Below, piece after piece: positions 11,200 through 21,637 of a stretch of 64,000 nt of DNA. Origin of the DNA: Brassica napus (lineage: Eukaryota > Streptophyta > Magnoliopsida > Brassicales > Brassicaceae); assembly GCF_020379485.1 (NCBI RefSeq), contig NC_063448.1:45269218-45333217 (forward strand), read 5' to 3'. Positions within the stretch are counted from its first letter, which is position 1; every line of letters begins with the position of its first letter. The notes below the pieces were generated by a model. It saw only the letters and a list, made by a program, of their open reading frames with translations. It did not search any database and was not told the DNA's origin. Both the position numbers and the translations under genes were made by a program.

Positions 11200-12070
11200 T
11201 TAGGGCGGCGAGTTTCTCCAAAGAAAAAAGTGAAGTCATGCTGCTTCTGAAAGCTCTTCAAGATATTGGTTTTGATCTTCCTGTCAGGTATGCTGCTTAC
11301 CATTTTGAATTCTATCTTGAATAATCTGATGTATTCCTTGAAAAGTATATCTCTTAACTGAACCTAGAAATAATAAATTATCATCGTATGTTACTAATTC
11401 TCATGTTCTTAATGATTCCTACTAGGCTTTTAGTTGGAAGACCTGAGTTGCTAGTTTCTGAGGTGGATGAATGGTTCGAGAAACTGAAACCCATAAAGGA
11501 CAATGCTGCTCTCAATTTTGCCAATGCTCTTTTGAATCTTCTCTGGGCATTTGAACTAAGAGCTACTGCATCATGGGTATTCCAGTTGGCAATCAAAAGG
11601 GGTATCTTCAGTCGCGACGTTTTCAGGCCAGATCCTAGTCAACACTTGTTTAGTGCAAACGCTTAGGTGTTTAGCAGTCACATTAATGATTGGTTTTGAT
11701 TTTCAGGGTGGCGGACAAGGACTGAGGTGCTGATTTTAGAAGATTGTCCGCAGGTGCAGTGCTTGTTGCCCTAAGTCTATGGCTTGACCACATCATGTCA
11801 TATTAATCTTTTGACAATCATTCTCATATTCACCAATGAACAACCTCTGCTACAATTCTTCTGCCATTTCAGGATGCATCAACGGTATCTCCCTGGACAA
11901 AACACTGAAGGCATGTCTTTGGGAGATAGGCTCTCCATTTCTTCCCTGGAAGACGAAAACAGGACTTCTAGTGGCGAAAGCTCACTCTCTCAGAATGTGG
12001 AAAGTCGTTAGGAGATATGGGTGTAAGTTAATCCCTGTCCCTTGGAGCTTAATCTCTCAAATCACATCAT
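11200..12070 (+). pseudogene. Unidentified coding-like insert within the BRUTUS relic
   Basis: Three coding-looking blocks not belonging to BTS: about 11213-11320 (SKEKSEVMLLLKALQDIGFD), 11426-11666 (AALNFANALLNLLWAFELRA, WVFQLAIKRGIFSRDVFRPD) and 11872-12011 (GQNTEGMSLGDRLSISSLED). The first two may be neighbouring exons of one helical protein, with GTAGTTTA-like splice contexts not firmly placed. The third could be unrelated. I do not recognise the parent gene. Confidence 0.4.
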
Positions 12071-12752
12071 TGCAAGTATCATTCACTTAACCAATGTTTC
12101 TTCGTTTATTCTCAAACTCTATAGGTTTATTTCCGCATGCTAGATGCACTGTTAGCTGCAGAAGAATACAAAGATCGCTCTGTGTCAGGTGAGAAACACT
12201 AGAACTGCTGTTTATTTGGACTCTAGTCTAGTTTATTTGTATGACACACACTCACACTCTCACATGCACTTGTTGCAGGACACTTTATGTAATGACTGTG
12301 AACGCAAAGGAAGGACACGGTTCCATTGGTTGTACCATAAATGCGGTACATGCGGCTCTTACAACACCCGTGTGATCAGATCAGAAACAACAACCACCCC
12401 AACCCCAGACTGCTCAACCTCATCCTGAAAACAATGTGAGAAATTTTTCACTCTCGTTTCCCTTTTTCTAAATGTTGATTTCAGTTTCTGTTTCGCACAA
12501 CGATGTGGTGAAGAAGGAAACTTGTAACAAAAAGGTCCGTTGATAGAATGTTCATATGTACACATGAAGTTATATGATGTTGAGGGTTTTTTAATTCATG
12601 CTCTGTTTTATTTTTCTTTAATTGTAGACAAATAAAAAAAAATGGTTTCTTTAATTGGGAAACTTAAAGTTTCCTCTTTTTATTTTTTTTTTATTTTTTT
12701 CTAGTTATTAAAATCCAAAACAAAAACCCAAAAATGAAAATGAAATGATGGT

Positions 12753-13551
12753 CTAGTTAATGACAAAAAAAAAACCCAAAACTGATAAAAAAAAGATGGG
12801 ATTCATCAGAGCTGGATCTTCCTCTTCATCTTCTGTCTGGCGCCTGCGCTGCCGGCGGACTTCTGAATCTACAAATTAAAAAAGAACGAAGAATTTTAAG
12901 TTTTTCTTTTTTTTTTTTCTTTTTTATAATAAAGCAAACAGTCATTTAACAAGAAATATTAAAGAATTACCTTTTTTTGAACCTGCTTTGACTTTATCCA
13001 AACCCCGAGTCGGAGGAATCGTGTCAGGTTTCGTCAGAGACAAATACCGCCTGCGACACGACTGGAGTGGACGTCTCATCACGGACGCCACCGTTGCCCA
13101 CAGCACAAACGAGTGGAACTTCTCAACCTCCGTCTTTAGAAGGGCGTCTTCTTCACTGGTCCACAACTAAAAGTCAACAGAAGAAAAAGATTCACTTTAG
13201 TCAACCTTGTACCTAACAGATTCTAAACAAGCCAATTAAAATCCAAATCAAACAACATAAAAAATGAAAAAGAATCGAAAAAGATTCATCTCTTAGGTTT
13301 TAGTCAACCCTGTACGTAAAAGATTCACTGGGTTTCTTCAACGCGATTGGATTACAGAAGAGACGAAACCGAAAAAGGAAAGTGATAAACTGATAAATTA
13401 CCTTCGGCTCGGTGAGTATTTCGTATCTTTCTTTGCACTCACGCCACGATCTACTGTGCTCGAACATAGACGCGGACACGGCCTCCCATGCGAATCTCCC
13501 ATACTTCTTCACCCCTGCGTAGAGCATCGCATCCTCACTAACCTTCCACAT
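12753..13551 (-). CDS. Small two-repeat MYB/SANT-like protein
   Basis: Three exons on the minus strand: 13402-13551 (50 codons), 12971-13166 and 12753-12868, joined by GT-AG introns in phases 0 and 1. Exon 1 is one MYB-like repeat (MWKVSEDAMLYAGVKKYGRF; SWRECKERYEIL). Exon 2 begins LWTSEEDALLKTEVEKF and continues VLWATVASVMRRPLQSCRRR, a second repeat. Exon 3 is charged (DSEVRRQRRRQTEDEEEDPA), then hydrophobic; if an extra base were spliced it would instead end KMKRKIQL, so the tail is uncertain. The product is about 153 residues. Such short MYB-like proteins usually bind DNA or act as competitors; no specific role can be given. The gene converges on the BTS relic. The frame is intact. Confidence 0.68.
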
Positions 13552-13554
13552 CTT

Positions 13555-13598
13555 TCTTTCTTTCTTTCTTTCGTTCGCGCTCTCTCTCTCTCAGAGAA
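13555..13598 (-). repeat. CT/GA microsatellite in the MYB 5' leader
   Basis: On the minus strand, (GA)n followed by GAAA repeats lies immediately before the ATG. GA-rich leaders are common in plant genes. Confidence 0.7.
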
Positions 13599-13656
13599 AA
13601 GATGAAATAATTAATTTTCTAAAGGCGTTGATTTGCGCTCAAGCAACAAGATCCCC

Positions 13657-13664
13657 TATTTATA
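13657..13664 (-). promoter_or_regulatory. TATA box of the MYB-like gene
   Basis: On the minus strand this reads TATAAATA, 106 bases before the ATG at 13551, placing the transcript start near 13630. It supports the gene being real. Confidence 0.7.
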
Positions 13665-13848
13665 GACGCGTGTAACACTAGCCGTTTTTTTTTAACAAAC
13701 ACCAGCAGTTAAAGTTAAAATACAAACCTTTCATCTATCCGTTATTTATTTTTACATACATATTTATTCATTTAAATTTAAATACAAATTATACTTCGGA
13801 GCGCTAAATAATACATTGACGCATCCAATTTTGTTTTTTTTCTTTGTT

Positions 13849-13868
13849 GTGTGTGTGTGTGTGTGTGT
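13849..13868. repeat. (GT)n microsatellite
   Basis: About ten uninterrupted GT units. The stretch from 13870 to 14800 around it is AT-rich and holds no gene I can see; a 25-base phrase ending TTGTTTGCATTTGA is doubled at 13964-14023. Confidence 0.9.
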
Positions 13869-14811
13869 TAATTTCGTGAGCCATGCCATTTAATTAACTG
13901 AAATTGTTCACAAATTCATTATAACATGGGTTATTGTTTTTAGTGGCACAAAAATCTTATCTCGATTTTGCTGTTGTTTGCATTTGACACACTTTTTTCA
14001 ATTTTGCTGTTGTTTGCATTTGAAAATCTTTAGTGTTTTCGTATTTACATTTTGGTATATTATTGCTTTTTTTTAAAGACTTTGATATATAATTGCTTTC
14101 AATATAAAATTTGAGTTTAAAGACCTTCTTTGTCTAAATTAATATCCATTAGAAAATCAATATCAAAAGGAAAATAGAAAATAAAAACGAAAACCAGATT
14201 AAAAAAAAAAAAACACAACTCTAAATGCTCATTCATCCAAGTGATCAATCTTTCTTGTTTCATGGTCCAACCTAAAAAAGAACAGTGTAGAAAAAAAATC
14301 ATAAAACTATATTTACTCTCTTGCAGCAAATTGACAACAACACTAGCCTATTTTTAAGCTCATTTTCGGAGTTATGAGTGTAAATGAAACTTCACTCCAC
14401 AACCTGATTTTTGTCAACTGTAGCTTCCATGTTTGTCGTTATGTTTTTTTCCCCTCCTTAATGTTTACGGGTTTTCGATGAGTTTAATTAGATGGGTAAC
14501 TTTGATGATAAATTAATGAGAAAATAGAGACGGAAACAAACCATTGTACACGTAGTGAAATGTGAGTAGGAACCTCAAATGCTGAGATATTAAACGTGAG
14601 AATAGCCTTGAAGCCCATGCATCATCTTTGAATAATGAATGAGTTGTTGTTTGATCATATCTTTGAGGTAATTAATTCATCTTTTAAGGTTTTTGCTTTA
14701 GGTCATCGTCGCATATATACGCTTGCTCTAGAAAATTGAAATGATGAATTTAAGTATATTAGATAATGATTTATCTATTTAATCTTAGTATATCCTAGCT
14801 AGTAGGCCTGA

Positions 14812-14965
14812 GACTTATATCCGAGATCCGTTATCCGATCCAAAAAAACAGATATCCGGGGAGTCCGGATCCGGATCCGAATCTTGATTTTACGGATTCG
14901 ACGGATCCGGATAATAAAATCTTAGGGTCCAGATATCTGGATCCGGATCCGAATGTATTATATAT
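14812..14965. repeat. Degenerate GGATCCGGATCCG repeat
   Basis: Clusters of overlapping GGATCCGG and GATATCCGG words lie in otherwise AT-rich sequence. A similar composition recurs at 31205-31920 as CCGAACCC words. It probably marks an old transposon end; the family is not identified. From 15000 to 15570 there is no gene; 15098-15150 resembles a MULE end but was not paired. Confidence 0.5.
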
Positions 14966-15573
14966 TTAAAATTTTATTGTATTTGTATTTTTATATTATA
15001 TATAATTTTTATATAAAATAATGAAAATTTTAGTTTTATTCAATTTCAATATTTTTTTATTTTCTTTTTTATAAAAAATAAGCTAAATTAATTAAAGGGT
15101 AATTCTCATAAATAGACAATTTTCAAGTTTTAGTCACAAAAATAGACCACAATGAGGAAAATGACCAAGGAAACACCACCACCAGATCCATCCCCCGCCT
15201 TATCCTTTCGCGCGGCCTTTAGTTCTACTCCGGTGACGGTCTCCGAGTTAAAAGATGAACAAGGAAACACCACCACCAGCTCTTCCACCTAGACATTCAC
15301 ATACATTCGAGCCTCTCCCGCCGTTCGATGGCCAGTTTTGAGCTCCTCTGAGCTGAATTTCCCTACCCTCGTTCTAGTAGGGTGAAGCGTCTTTTTCCAT
15401 CTGAAAGTATAGAGAAGAAGAAAGTATAGAGAAGAGAACAAGATCAACCATTCAAATAAGTATATGAATTAAGAGATCATAAAATGACAGGACAATACCC
15501 TGTAACACATGCTAAATCCTACTACATGATTATCATTAATGACGGCATATTAAGGTAATCCCACGTCGACTAA

Positions 15574-16621
15574 TAACATCTCCAAAAAGAAACTCTATTT
15601 CGAAGTTTCCAAAATTCTATATTTGAAGTTTAAAAGTGTTCTTATCCAAAAGCAAAACTTCAAACTCAACTTCAAAACTATTTGTATTTTATAATATGGT
15701 CCTTATATTTGTCATAACTAATTTGAATTCATAAAACTTTTGTAAATAACTAGCACATATATAAACATATTACAACAATATTAATTAATAAAATATTATA
15801 TTAAAATATAAAATTTTAAACAAAATAACTTAATTAATATTAAAGTTCAAGCAAAATACCATATTATTCAATAAAGTGATTTTCGTAATGCATATATATA
15901 ATCTACTAGTGCATTTCGAAGTAAAAATGACCCTCTTCATTTTTAATTTGTAGATTAGAGATAAAAAAAATTGTTGAAATTGGATGATACTAATACTTGT
16001 AAATACATTAGATCAGAACAAGAAAATAAAAGAGAAACATAAAATATTGCTAAAAGACTAACTTTTATCGATGATATTAATACTTGTGAATATATTCAAT
16101 ATGAACAAGAAAGAATTGTACGAAAAGACATCATCAACAACAACAACCATCTTCAGTTACACAAAACAAATTGGACAATATTTGGAAATTTTGAAGGTTC
16201 CGGATCAAATTTACCTAACTAGTGGTGTTGTAATATTTAAATTTGTGTAATAGTTAAGTTTCTTTTGTATATTTTTGTTGTCTAAATCTAGTTTTAAATA
16301 TTTAAAATCTTATTTAAAGTTTTATCTAATTTTATGTGTAAAACTTAGATTTGTAAACAAAACTTAAAATATTTATGAGATATAATTTTTATAAGGATTA
16401 AAACAATAAACAAGAAAATATTTATGAATCATAAATGTTTTGTGAAGTTGTAGGGACCAAAATGCAAATAAAAATATGAAACTTCAAATTTAAAGTTTTG
16501 AAGAGTGAAACTTCAAATATAGAGTTTAACTCCTCAAAACTTCAAATGAAGTTTTAAAGTTCTTTTTTTGAGATCAAAAATCTTCATATTTGAAGTTATA
16601 GAGTGTCTTTTGGAAATGCTC
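15574..16621. mobile_element. Harbinger/Tourist-like MITE, TSD TAA
   Basis: Left end TAACATCTCCAAAAAGAAAC; right end read inward GAGCATTTCCAAAAGACAC. TAA flanks both sides (15571-15573 and 16622-16624). The interior is AT-rich, and near both ends there are repeated words AACTTCAAAT and ATTTGAAGTT in opposite orientations. It has no coding sequence. Confidence 0.7.
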
Positions 16622-16756
16622 TAACCATGAATTTCATCTGTTAAACACCGTAAACTAATTTGCCGAACAAACTAGCTCTTGCTACAACTTGATTGGTAAA
16701 CAATAAACAAGATTCATACAGAAATAGGTAAATGTAGAAGATAATAACTGGACCTA

Positions 16757-17566
16757 TTAGAGCACTGAGTTGCTCGTCCTTCGAACCAGACATTGAAACG
16801 GGGTCCTATTTGTCCCTAGTGAAACAGCAATGTCAAGCCAGTCTGTAAACCCTTTTCCTGGATAATCAGGCGCAGGTTATTTTCCTCCTCCGCAGTCCAC
16901 GGATCGTGGTTGATTAATGGATCTTCCGAGCTCATCCACCTACAACACACAAATTACGAAATTCTATCAAATTCTCAAATGAAGAGAATGTAAGTATATC
17001 GAATGTGCGTCCATAGATTATTGAAAGCTGATTTATCTTACTAGAGGAGGAACTTACCGAGCTTCACATTCCTGCAGCAGAACGGTCCTTGAAGTACATC
17101 GAAGCCAACTGATCCCAATTAACTTCCGGAAGAAACTGCCTAATCATCTCTGGTGTGATCTCAAGATTTTTGATCGATTCATTAATTGTCTCTATATCAT
17201 CTGATGATCCTTCCAAGTCAGTGTTAAGAAATTGTTGTCAGTCAGTTCTTTTTTGAAATTTATAAAAGATGTAACTTGTAACTATTTCTGCATAATAAAG
17301 ATCTTCAGTAGCAAGTTTAACGGTACTTAGACACCAGAATATGATAGCACTTTAAAAGAGGAAGAGTACCTGGACCGTTCTATAACTTCATTAAGCAGTG
17401 TTTCCTGAAGTTGTTGTTTTAGACCTTTTGCAAGAGTTTCGTTCTCTTCAGTAGACCAACTTCTACGATGCACTGAAACTGGATGTGTCTTTAGTACCAT
17501 CCTATAACTTTCAACACAAGGGTTTTCCGATGGACCAAACGTCAGAGATATCTTTTAATCGTTATC
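16757..17566 (-). pseudogene. MYB4R1: MYB4R1 (SNAPc-4-like MYB) gene fragment
   Basis: Three exons on the minus strand: 17370 to about 17566 (ENPCVESYRMVLKTHPVSVH, ETLAKGLKQQLQETLLNEVI), 17058-17220 (ITPEMIRQFLPEVNWDQLAS) and 16757-16939 (WMSSEDPLINHDPWTAEEEN). They match the region leading into the first MYB repeat of plant MYB4R1, a relative of the small-nuclear-RNA activator subunit SNAPC4. Lesions: an extra G shifts KDRSAAECEAR after RSAA; the acceptor before 17220 is AC rather than AG; a TAA lies near 17552; and the frame degenerates after FQCLVR and stops at 16757. All later MYB repeats are absent. The fragment abuts the CACTA transposase. Confidence 0.82.
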
Positions 17567-17638
17567 CTACAAGAAAACAAACAGACTTTAAGAAAAGGAA
17601 CATTGTCCACCAGGTCAAAGCGTAAGCAGTACTTTTTT

Positions 17639-20600
17639 TTAAGGACTATAGAAAACAGTATAGCGCAATCCAACCATGTCCGGATACTTGATTTCCATAA
17701 TCTCCGGTATGTTTCCATAGTATACATCATCTCCAGATGCAGAACAAACGCCAGCATCATAAGTCGTACTCGAACGTCTCCTCTTTTGAGTTGTGAATGC
17801 ATATCCTCGAGTACAAAATCTCGGATATGACTTCACAACATACTCTGCTCCACGCACCATCTCGCGTATCCAATCGTCAAATGTTTCACCTCTGGTCATA
17901 CCAGCAGACACCTATTAAATAGCACATATATATGTTATATCAATATATGTGAATTAGTATAAATATGTGATAAATAATATTTTAATTTGTTTAAAGCACT
18001 CACATAAGTAAGCATCCATCCAGAAAAGTCTCTCTGCTTCATTTCTTCAAGTTCCTCCTCTGTGGCGTATCTATATTCGAACCGCTTTTCTGCCATGAAA
18101 ATCCTGTACATATGTTGATAAAAATATAATTAATTAATATTTAAATTTCAACTTGTTAAAATAAAAATTTGTAATTTACCTCTCATATTGAAGAACATCT
18201 TCGCAGTTGGTGAGCAAATATGTTTGCAAATGACTGCGCTCCTGCTCAGTAAGTCGACGGTCTTTTGGTTTTCCGCTAAGTCGTCCAACATCTGTGAAGA
18301 TGTCTGGAACCGTAACATGATATGTTGCCCATTCGCCTCTATCATCATGCCGAGCAGGTCTTCTTTTTTTGGTCTGCACTTCTGCTGGAAAGTAGAACTC
18401 GGCAAAGTTTGAAGTTTCTGAATTTATCATCTGTGCGATTATAGAACCTTCTACCCTATTATAATTTTTCACCATCTTCTTCAAATGGTACATATACCGC
18501 TCATACAAATACATCCATCTATACTGCACATGACCACCAAGTTCCAATTCTCTTGCCAGGTGAATAACAAGATGCTCCATAACATAAAAAAATGATGGAG
18601 GAAATATCTTCTCAAGGTTGCACTGAATCACGGCTATGTTAGTCTTCAAATTTTCAATACCTTCAAGAGTCACTGATCTCGTGCATAAATCGCGGAAGAA
18701 AGCACTAATCCCTGTAATTTCTTCATGAACATTCCGTGGTAATAGTTCCTTGAAAGCAAACGGAAGGAGGCGCTGCATCATTACATGGCAATCATGACTC
18801 TTCAAGCCGATAAACTTTCCTTCCTTTCTGTCGACACAGTTACGCAAATTAGATGCGTAACCGTCTGGAAATTCCACATCGTTTGAAATCCAATCAAAAA
18901 ATGCATCTTTTCCCTCTGCATCAAGTCGGTATATGGGAAAAGGAACCCTACCATTCTCATCAACATGAAGTTCTGAACGAGCACATATATCGACTAAATC
19001 CAGTCTTGACTTTAAATTATCCTTTGTTTTACCTTGAACGTTAAGGATCGTGTTCATGAGATTGTCAAAAAAGTTCTTCTCAATATGCATGACATCTAAA
19101 TTATGCTTCAGCAGATGATCCTTCCAGTTTGGCAGATCCCAGAAAATACTCTTTTTGTGCCAGTTATGTAGCTCTCCAACCGCACTGACTCGAATGTTTT
19201 CATGTCCACCTACATCTGGCGTTCTTTCTGCATCAAAATACCTAAAATGCTTCAACAAATCTTTCCCACTAACTTCCTCAGGTGGACCATCAAACACCTG
19301 CTTGTTCTTTGTAAACGAAGTCTTACTCCTGCGGTATGGATGATCAGGTGGTAGAAATCGTCTGTGACAGTCAAACCAACACGTTTTCCTTCCGTTCTTT
19401 AGTTGGAAAGCATATGTGTCATCTTGACAATATGGACATGATAGCCTTCCATGCGTTGTCCATCCAGATAACATACCATATGCTGGAAAATCACTTATTG
19501 TCCACATAAGTACTGCCCGCATTTGAAAGTTTTCTTTACATGAAACATCGTATGTTTCAGCACCTTGAGCCCATAGTTGTTGCAACTCATATATTAGTGG
19601 CTGAAGAAACACATCAAGTGATCTCTTAGGATGCTCTGGTCTGGGAACGAGAATGGAGAGAAACAAAAACTCTCGTCGCAAGCACAAGTTTGGCGGTAAG
19701 TTGTATGGTGTAAGAATGACTGGCCATAGAGAATACTGTCTTCCACTCTTGCCAAACGGGCTGAAACCATCAGTACATAATCCAAGGTAGACATTTCTTC
19801 TCTCATACGCATAGTCGGGATATTTTGATTGGAAATGCTTCCACGCTTTTGCATATGAAGGATGTCTAATCTCACCATTTGTTGAATGCTCCGCATGCCA
19901 TCTCATTGGTTGCGCTGTGCGTTCAGACTGATACAACCTCTGCAACCTTTCTGTCAAAGGCAAATACCACATCCTTTTAAATGGCACTGGAACTCTTCCA
20001 CTCATATCTTTATAACGAGCCTTTCCACAAAATTTGCATGTAACCCGCTCTTCATCCGCTCTACAATAAATCATGCAGTTATTGCTGCATACATCTATTA
20101 CCTGATACGATAAACCAAGACCAGCTACCAGTTTCTGAACCTCGTAGTATGAACCAGGGGCTACATTATCCTCAGGTAGAATACCTTTTACAAAATCAGC
20201 AATCGCCAAATTATAATTTTTTTTAATGCCCATCAGTCTTGTTGCAGATGATAAAGCTGAATGACCATCTCTGCAACCTTCGTACAAGGGTTGCTTTCCA
20301 GCATCCAACATATCATAAAATCTCATAGCTTCTGCATTGGGTAAATCTTCCCCTCTAAAATGATCATTTACCATCTGCTCAGTACCTACACCATAATCTA
20401 CATCCATTCTAATTGGTTCTTCTAACCTAACCGCATGCTGAGGTTCGCTAGTACTACCATATTCATAATCAGTTTCTCCATGATGATACCAAATTTTGTA
20501 ACTTCGTGTAAACCCATTCAAATATAGATGAGTCCAAACATCCCACTCTCTAATAATCTTTCTATTTTTACAATTAGAGCAAGGACATCTTGACATACCC

Positions 20601-20749
20601 ATTTCTGCTTCCGGTTGTAGTTGAACTAACCCCATGAATTCGGTTATACCTCGTTGGTATTCTTCCGTAAGCAATCTCGTGTTCGGATCCAAATGAGGTC
20701 GATCGATCCAAGAACGATAATAATTTGAAGAAGACATGCTTTTTTTCAA
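17639..20749 (-). CDS. CACTA (En/Spm) transposase, tnp2 family
   Basis: The catalytic protein of a CACTA DNA transposon. Exon 1 (18180-20749) is open for 856 codons. It holds a transposase-associated zinc-binding domain (about 14-90: WIDRPHLDPNTRLL, MSRCPCSNCKNRKI), the tnp2 domain (about 330-540: LCTDGFSPFGKSGRQYS, LTPYNLPPNLCL) and DUF4218 (about 660-780: LKSHDCHVMMQRLLPFAFKE, GGHVQYRWMYLYERYMYHLK). Exons 2 (18004-18103) and 3 (to 17911) follow through GT-AG junctions and carry a DUF4216-like segment (VYYGNIPEIMEIKYPDMVGL) before stopping at about 17639. That 3' part looks truncated relative to the family. The second Met (20737) may be the true start. The first exon has no lesions, so the element was active recently; the truncated DUF4216 region may make it defective. 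Confidence 0.85.
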
Positions 20750-20839
20750 TCAAATTCGTGTGTAAATATAGTATGTGAGAGGATGAAGAAATGGAGTGAA
20801 TGAAGAGGTTGGGGGGGGGGGGTACGGGTATTTATAGAT

Positions 20840-21135
20840 GAAATGCTGCCGACAGTACCGAGGAAATTCCGACGGAATACCGACGGCAACGGCTCTTTCC
20901 TCAGAATTTCCTCGGAATTTTTAAAATCCCCAACGGCTCTCCAACGGTATAATATATCCTCGGATATTCGTCGGTGTTTTCCGAGGAATATGCATTCCTC
21001 GGTATTTCATCGGTATATTCCGAGGAAATTCCGAGGAAACCCAAATTTTGGGTTTTCTCGGAATTTCCTCGGATATTCGTCGAAATATTCCGAGGATCTC
21101 ATTTTCCGTCAGAATTACGATGTTTTCTTGTAGTG
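20840..21135 (-). mobile_element. Terminal and subterminal region of the CACTA element
   Basis: The end at 21135 reads, from outside in, CACTACAAGAAAACATCG, the canonical CACTA terminus. Inside it lie about a dozen TTCCGAGGAAATTCCG-type words in both orientations, the usual transposase-binding subterminal repeats. A 13-base G run (20811-20823) precedes the array. The opposite end was not found with confidence; CTACAAGAAAACA at 17567 matches the family but lacks the first CA and a matching 3-bp target duplication. Confidence 0.8.
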
Positions 21136-21637
21136 AGCTAACGTAGAAAGAATAGTTAGCTAGCATCAGGGGAAGTAACTAGCAAAATGTATAAATGCCT
21201 CGATACTTCGCATTTCTTAGTGACTACGTAGCTTAAAGCATCAGATTTCTCTTACGTGGAAGCTTTGGCTAGTTCCTGGTTCTTACTCCCACCAATGTAG
21301 TGATAATAACTGAGAGGGGCATGTAATTAATCTGAGCAATGAACAAGATCAACATCGAGATGATTAACTTGGAATAACTAGTGCATATAAGAAAGATCTT
21401 TGATGTCACATTAAGGTTCTCATTATTATTAGTATATGGAGTAGAAAAAATCTAAGGGCAGCATGAAAGGATGGGCAAATATCTAGATTTAGACCTAAGA
21501 CTGTCAAACATAAACTTCTGAAAGTTGGATAAGACACGATTACCTCATTGTACTAAAAATAAAATCAATCAATCTAAACAAGAAATCCACATTGTAATAA
21601 AGCAAAACACCAAATCAATATAAAGCAAAACGCCAAA

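Larger units (their letters stand above)
8921..12428 (+). pseudogene. BTS: BRUTUS (hemerythrin E3 ligase) pseudogene, core deleted
   Basis: BTS senses iron through hemerythrin domains and ubiquitylates bHLH factors through a C-terminal RING. Recognisable exons: 8921-9208 (MGTPLPDFEAARGGGG; LIFLFFHKAVCSELESLHRL), 9427-9632, 9778 to about 9842, about 10022-10374 (MLPCKTSRAQCPCEGSK), 10554-10782, 10928-11098, 12125-12188 (MLDALLAAEEYKDR) and 12279-12428 (CNDCERKGRTRFHWLYHKC, ending DCSTSS). Lesions: TAG at 9026-9028, a one-base frameshift in exon 2, several frameshifts and a TGA in the exon at 10554, and another frameshift in the next. The third hemerythrin, CHY/CTCHY zinc fingers and RING are missing. 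Between 11200 and 12070 lies sequence of other origin (LLVGRPELLVSEVDEWFEKL) that I cannot name. The end of exon 3 and what followed it are replaced by filler DNA. It cannot encode a working ligase. Confidence 0.9.

Noticed and set aside
17565..17578. Left end of the CACTA element at CTACAAGAAAACA
   Set aside because: The first two bases are TC, not CA; the 3-bp flank TTA does not match AGC at the other end, and the same bases form a splice acceptor on the minus strand. Kept as a possibility, not annotated.
20811..20823. G-run as a possible G-quadruplex promoter element
   Set aside because: A single 13-base homopolymer next to a transposon leader; length may be an assembly artefact.
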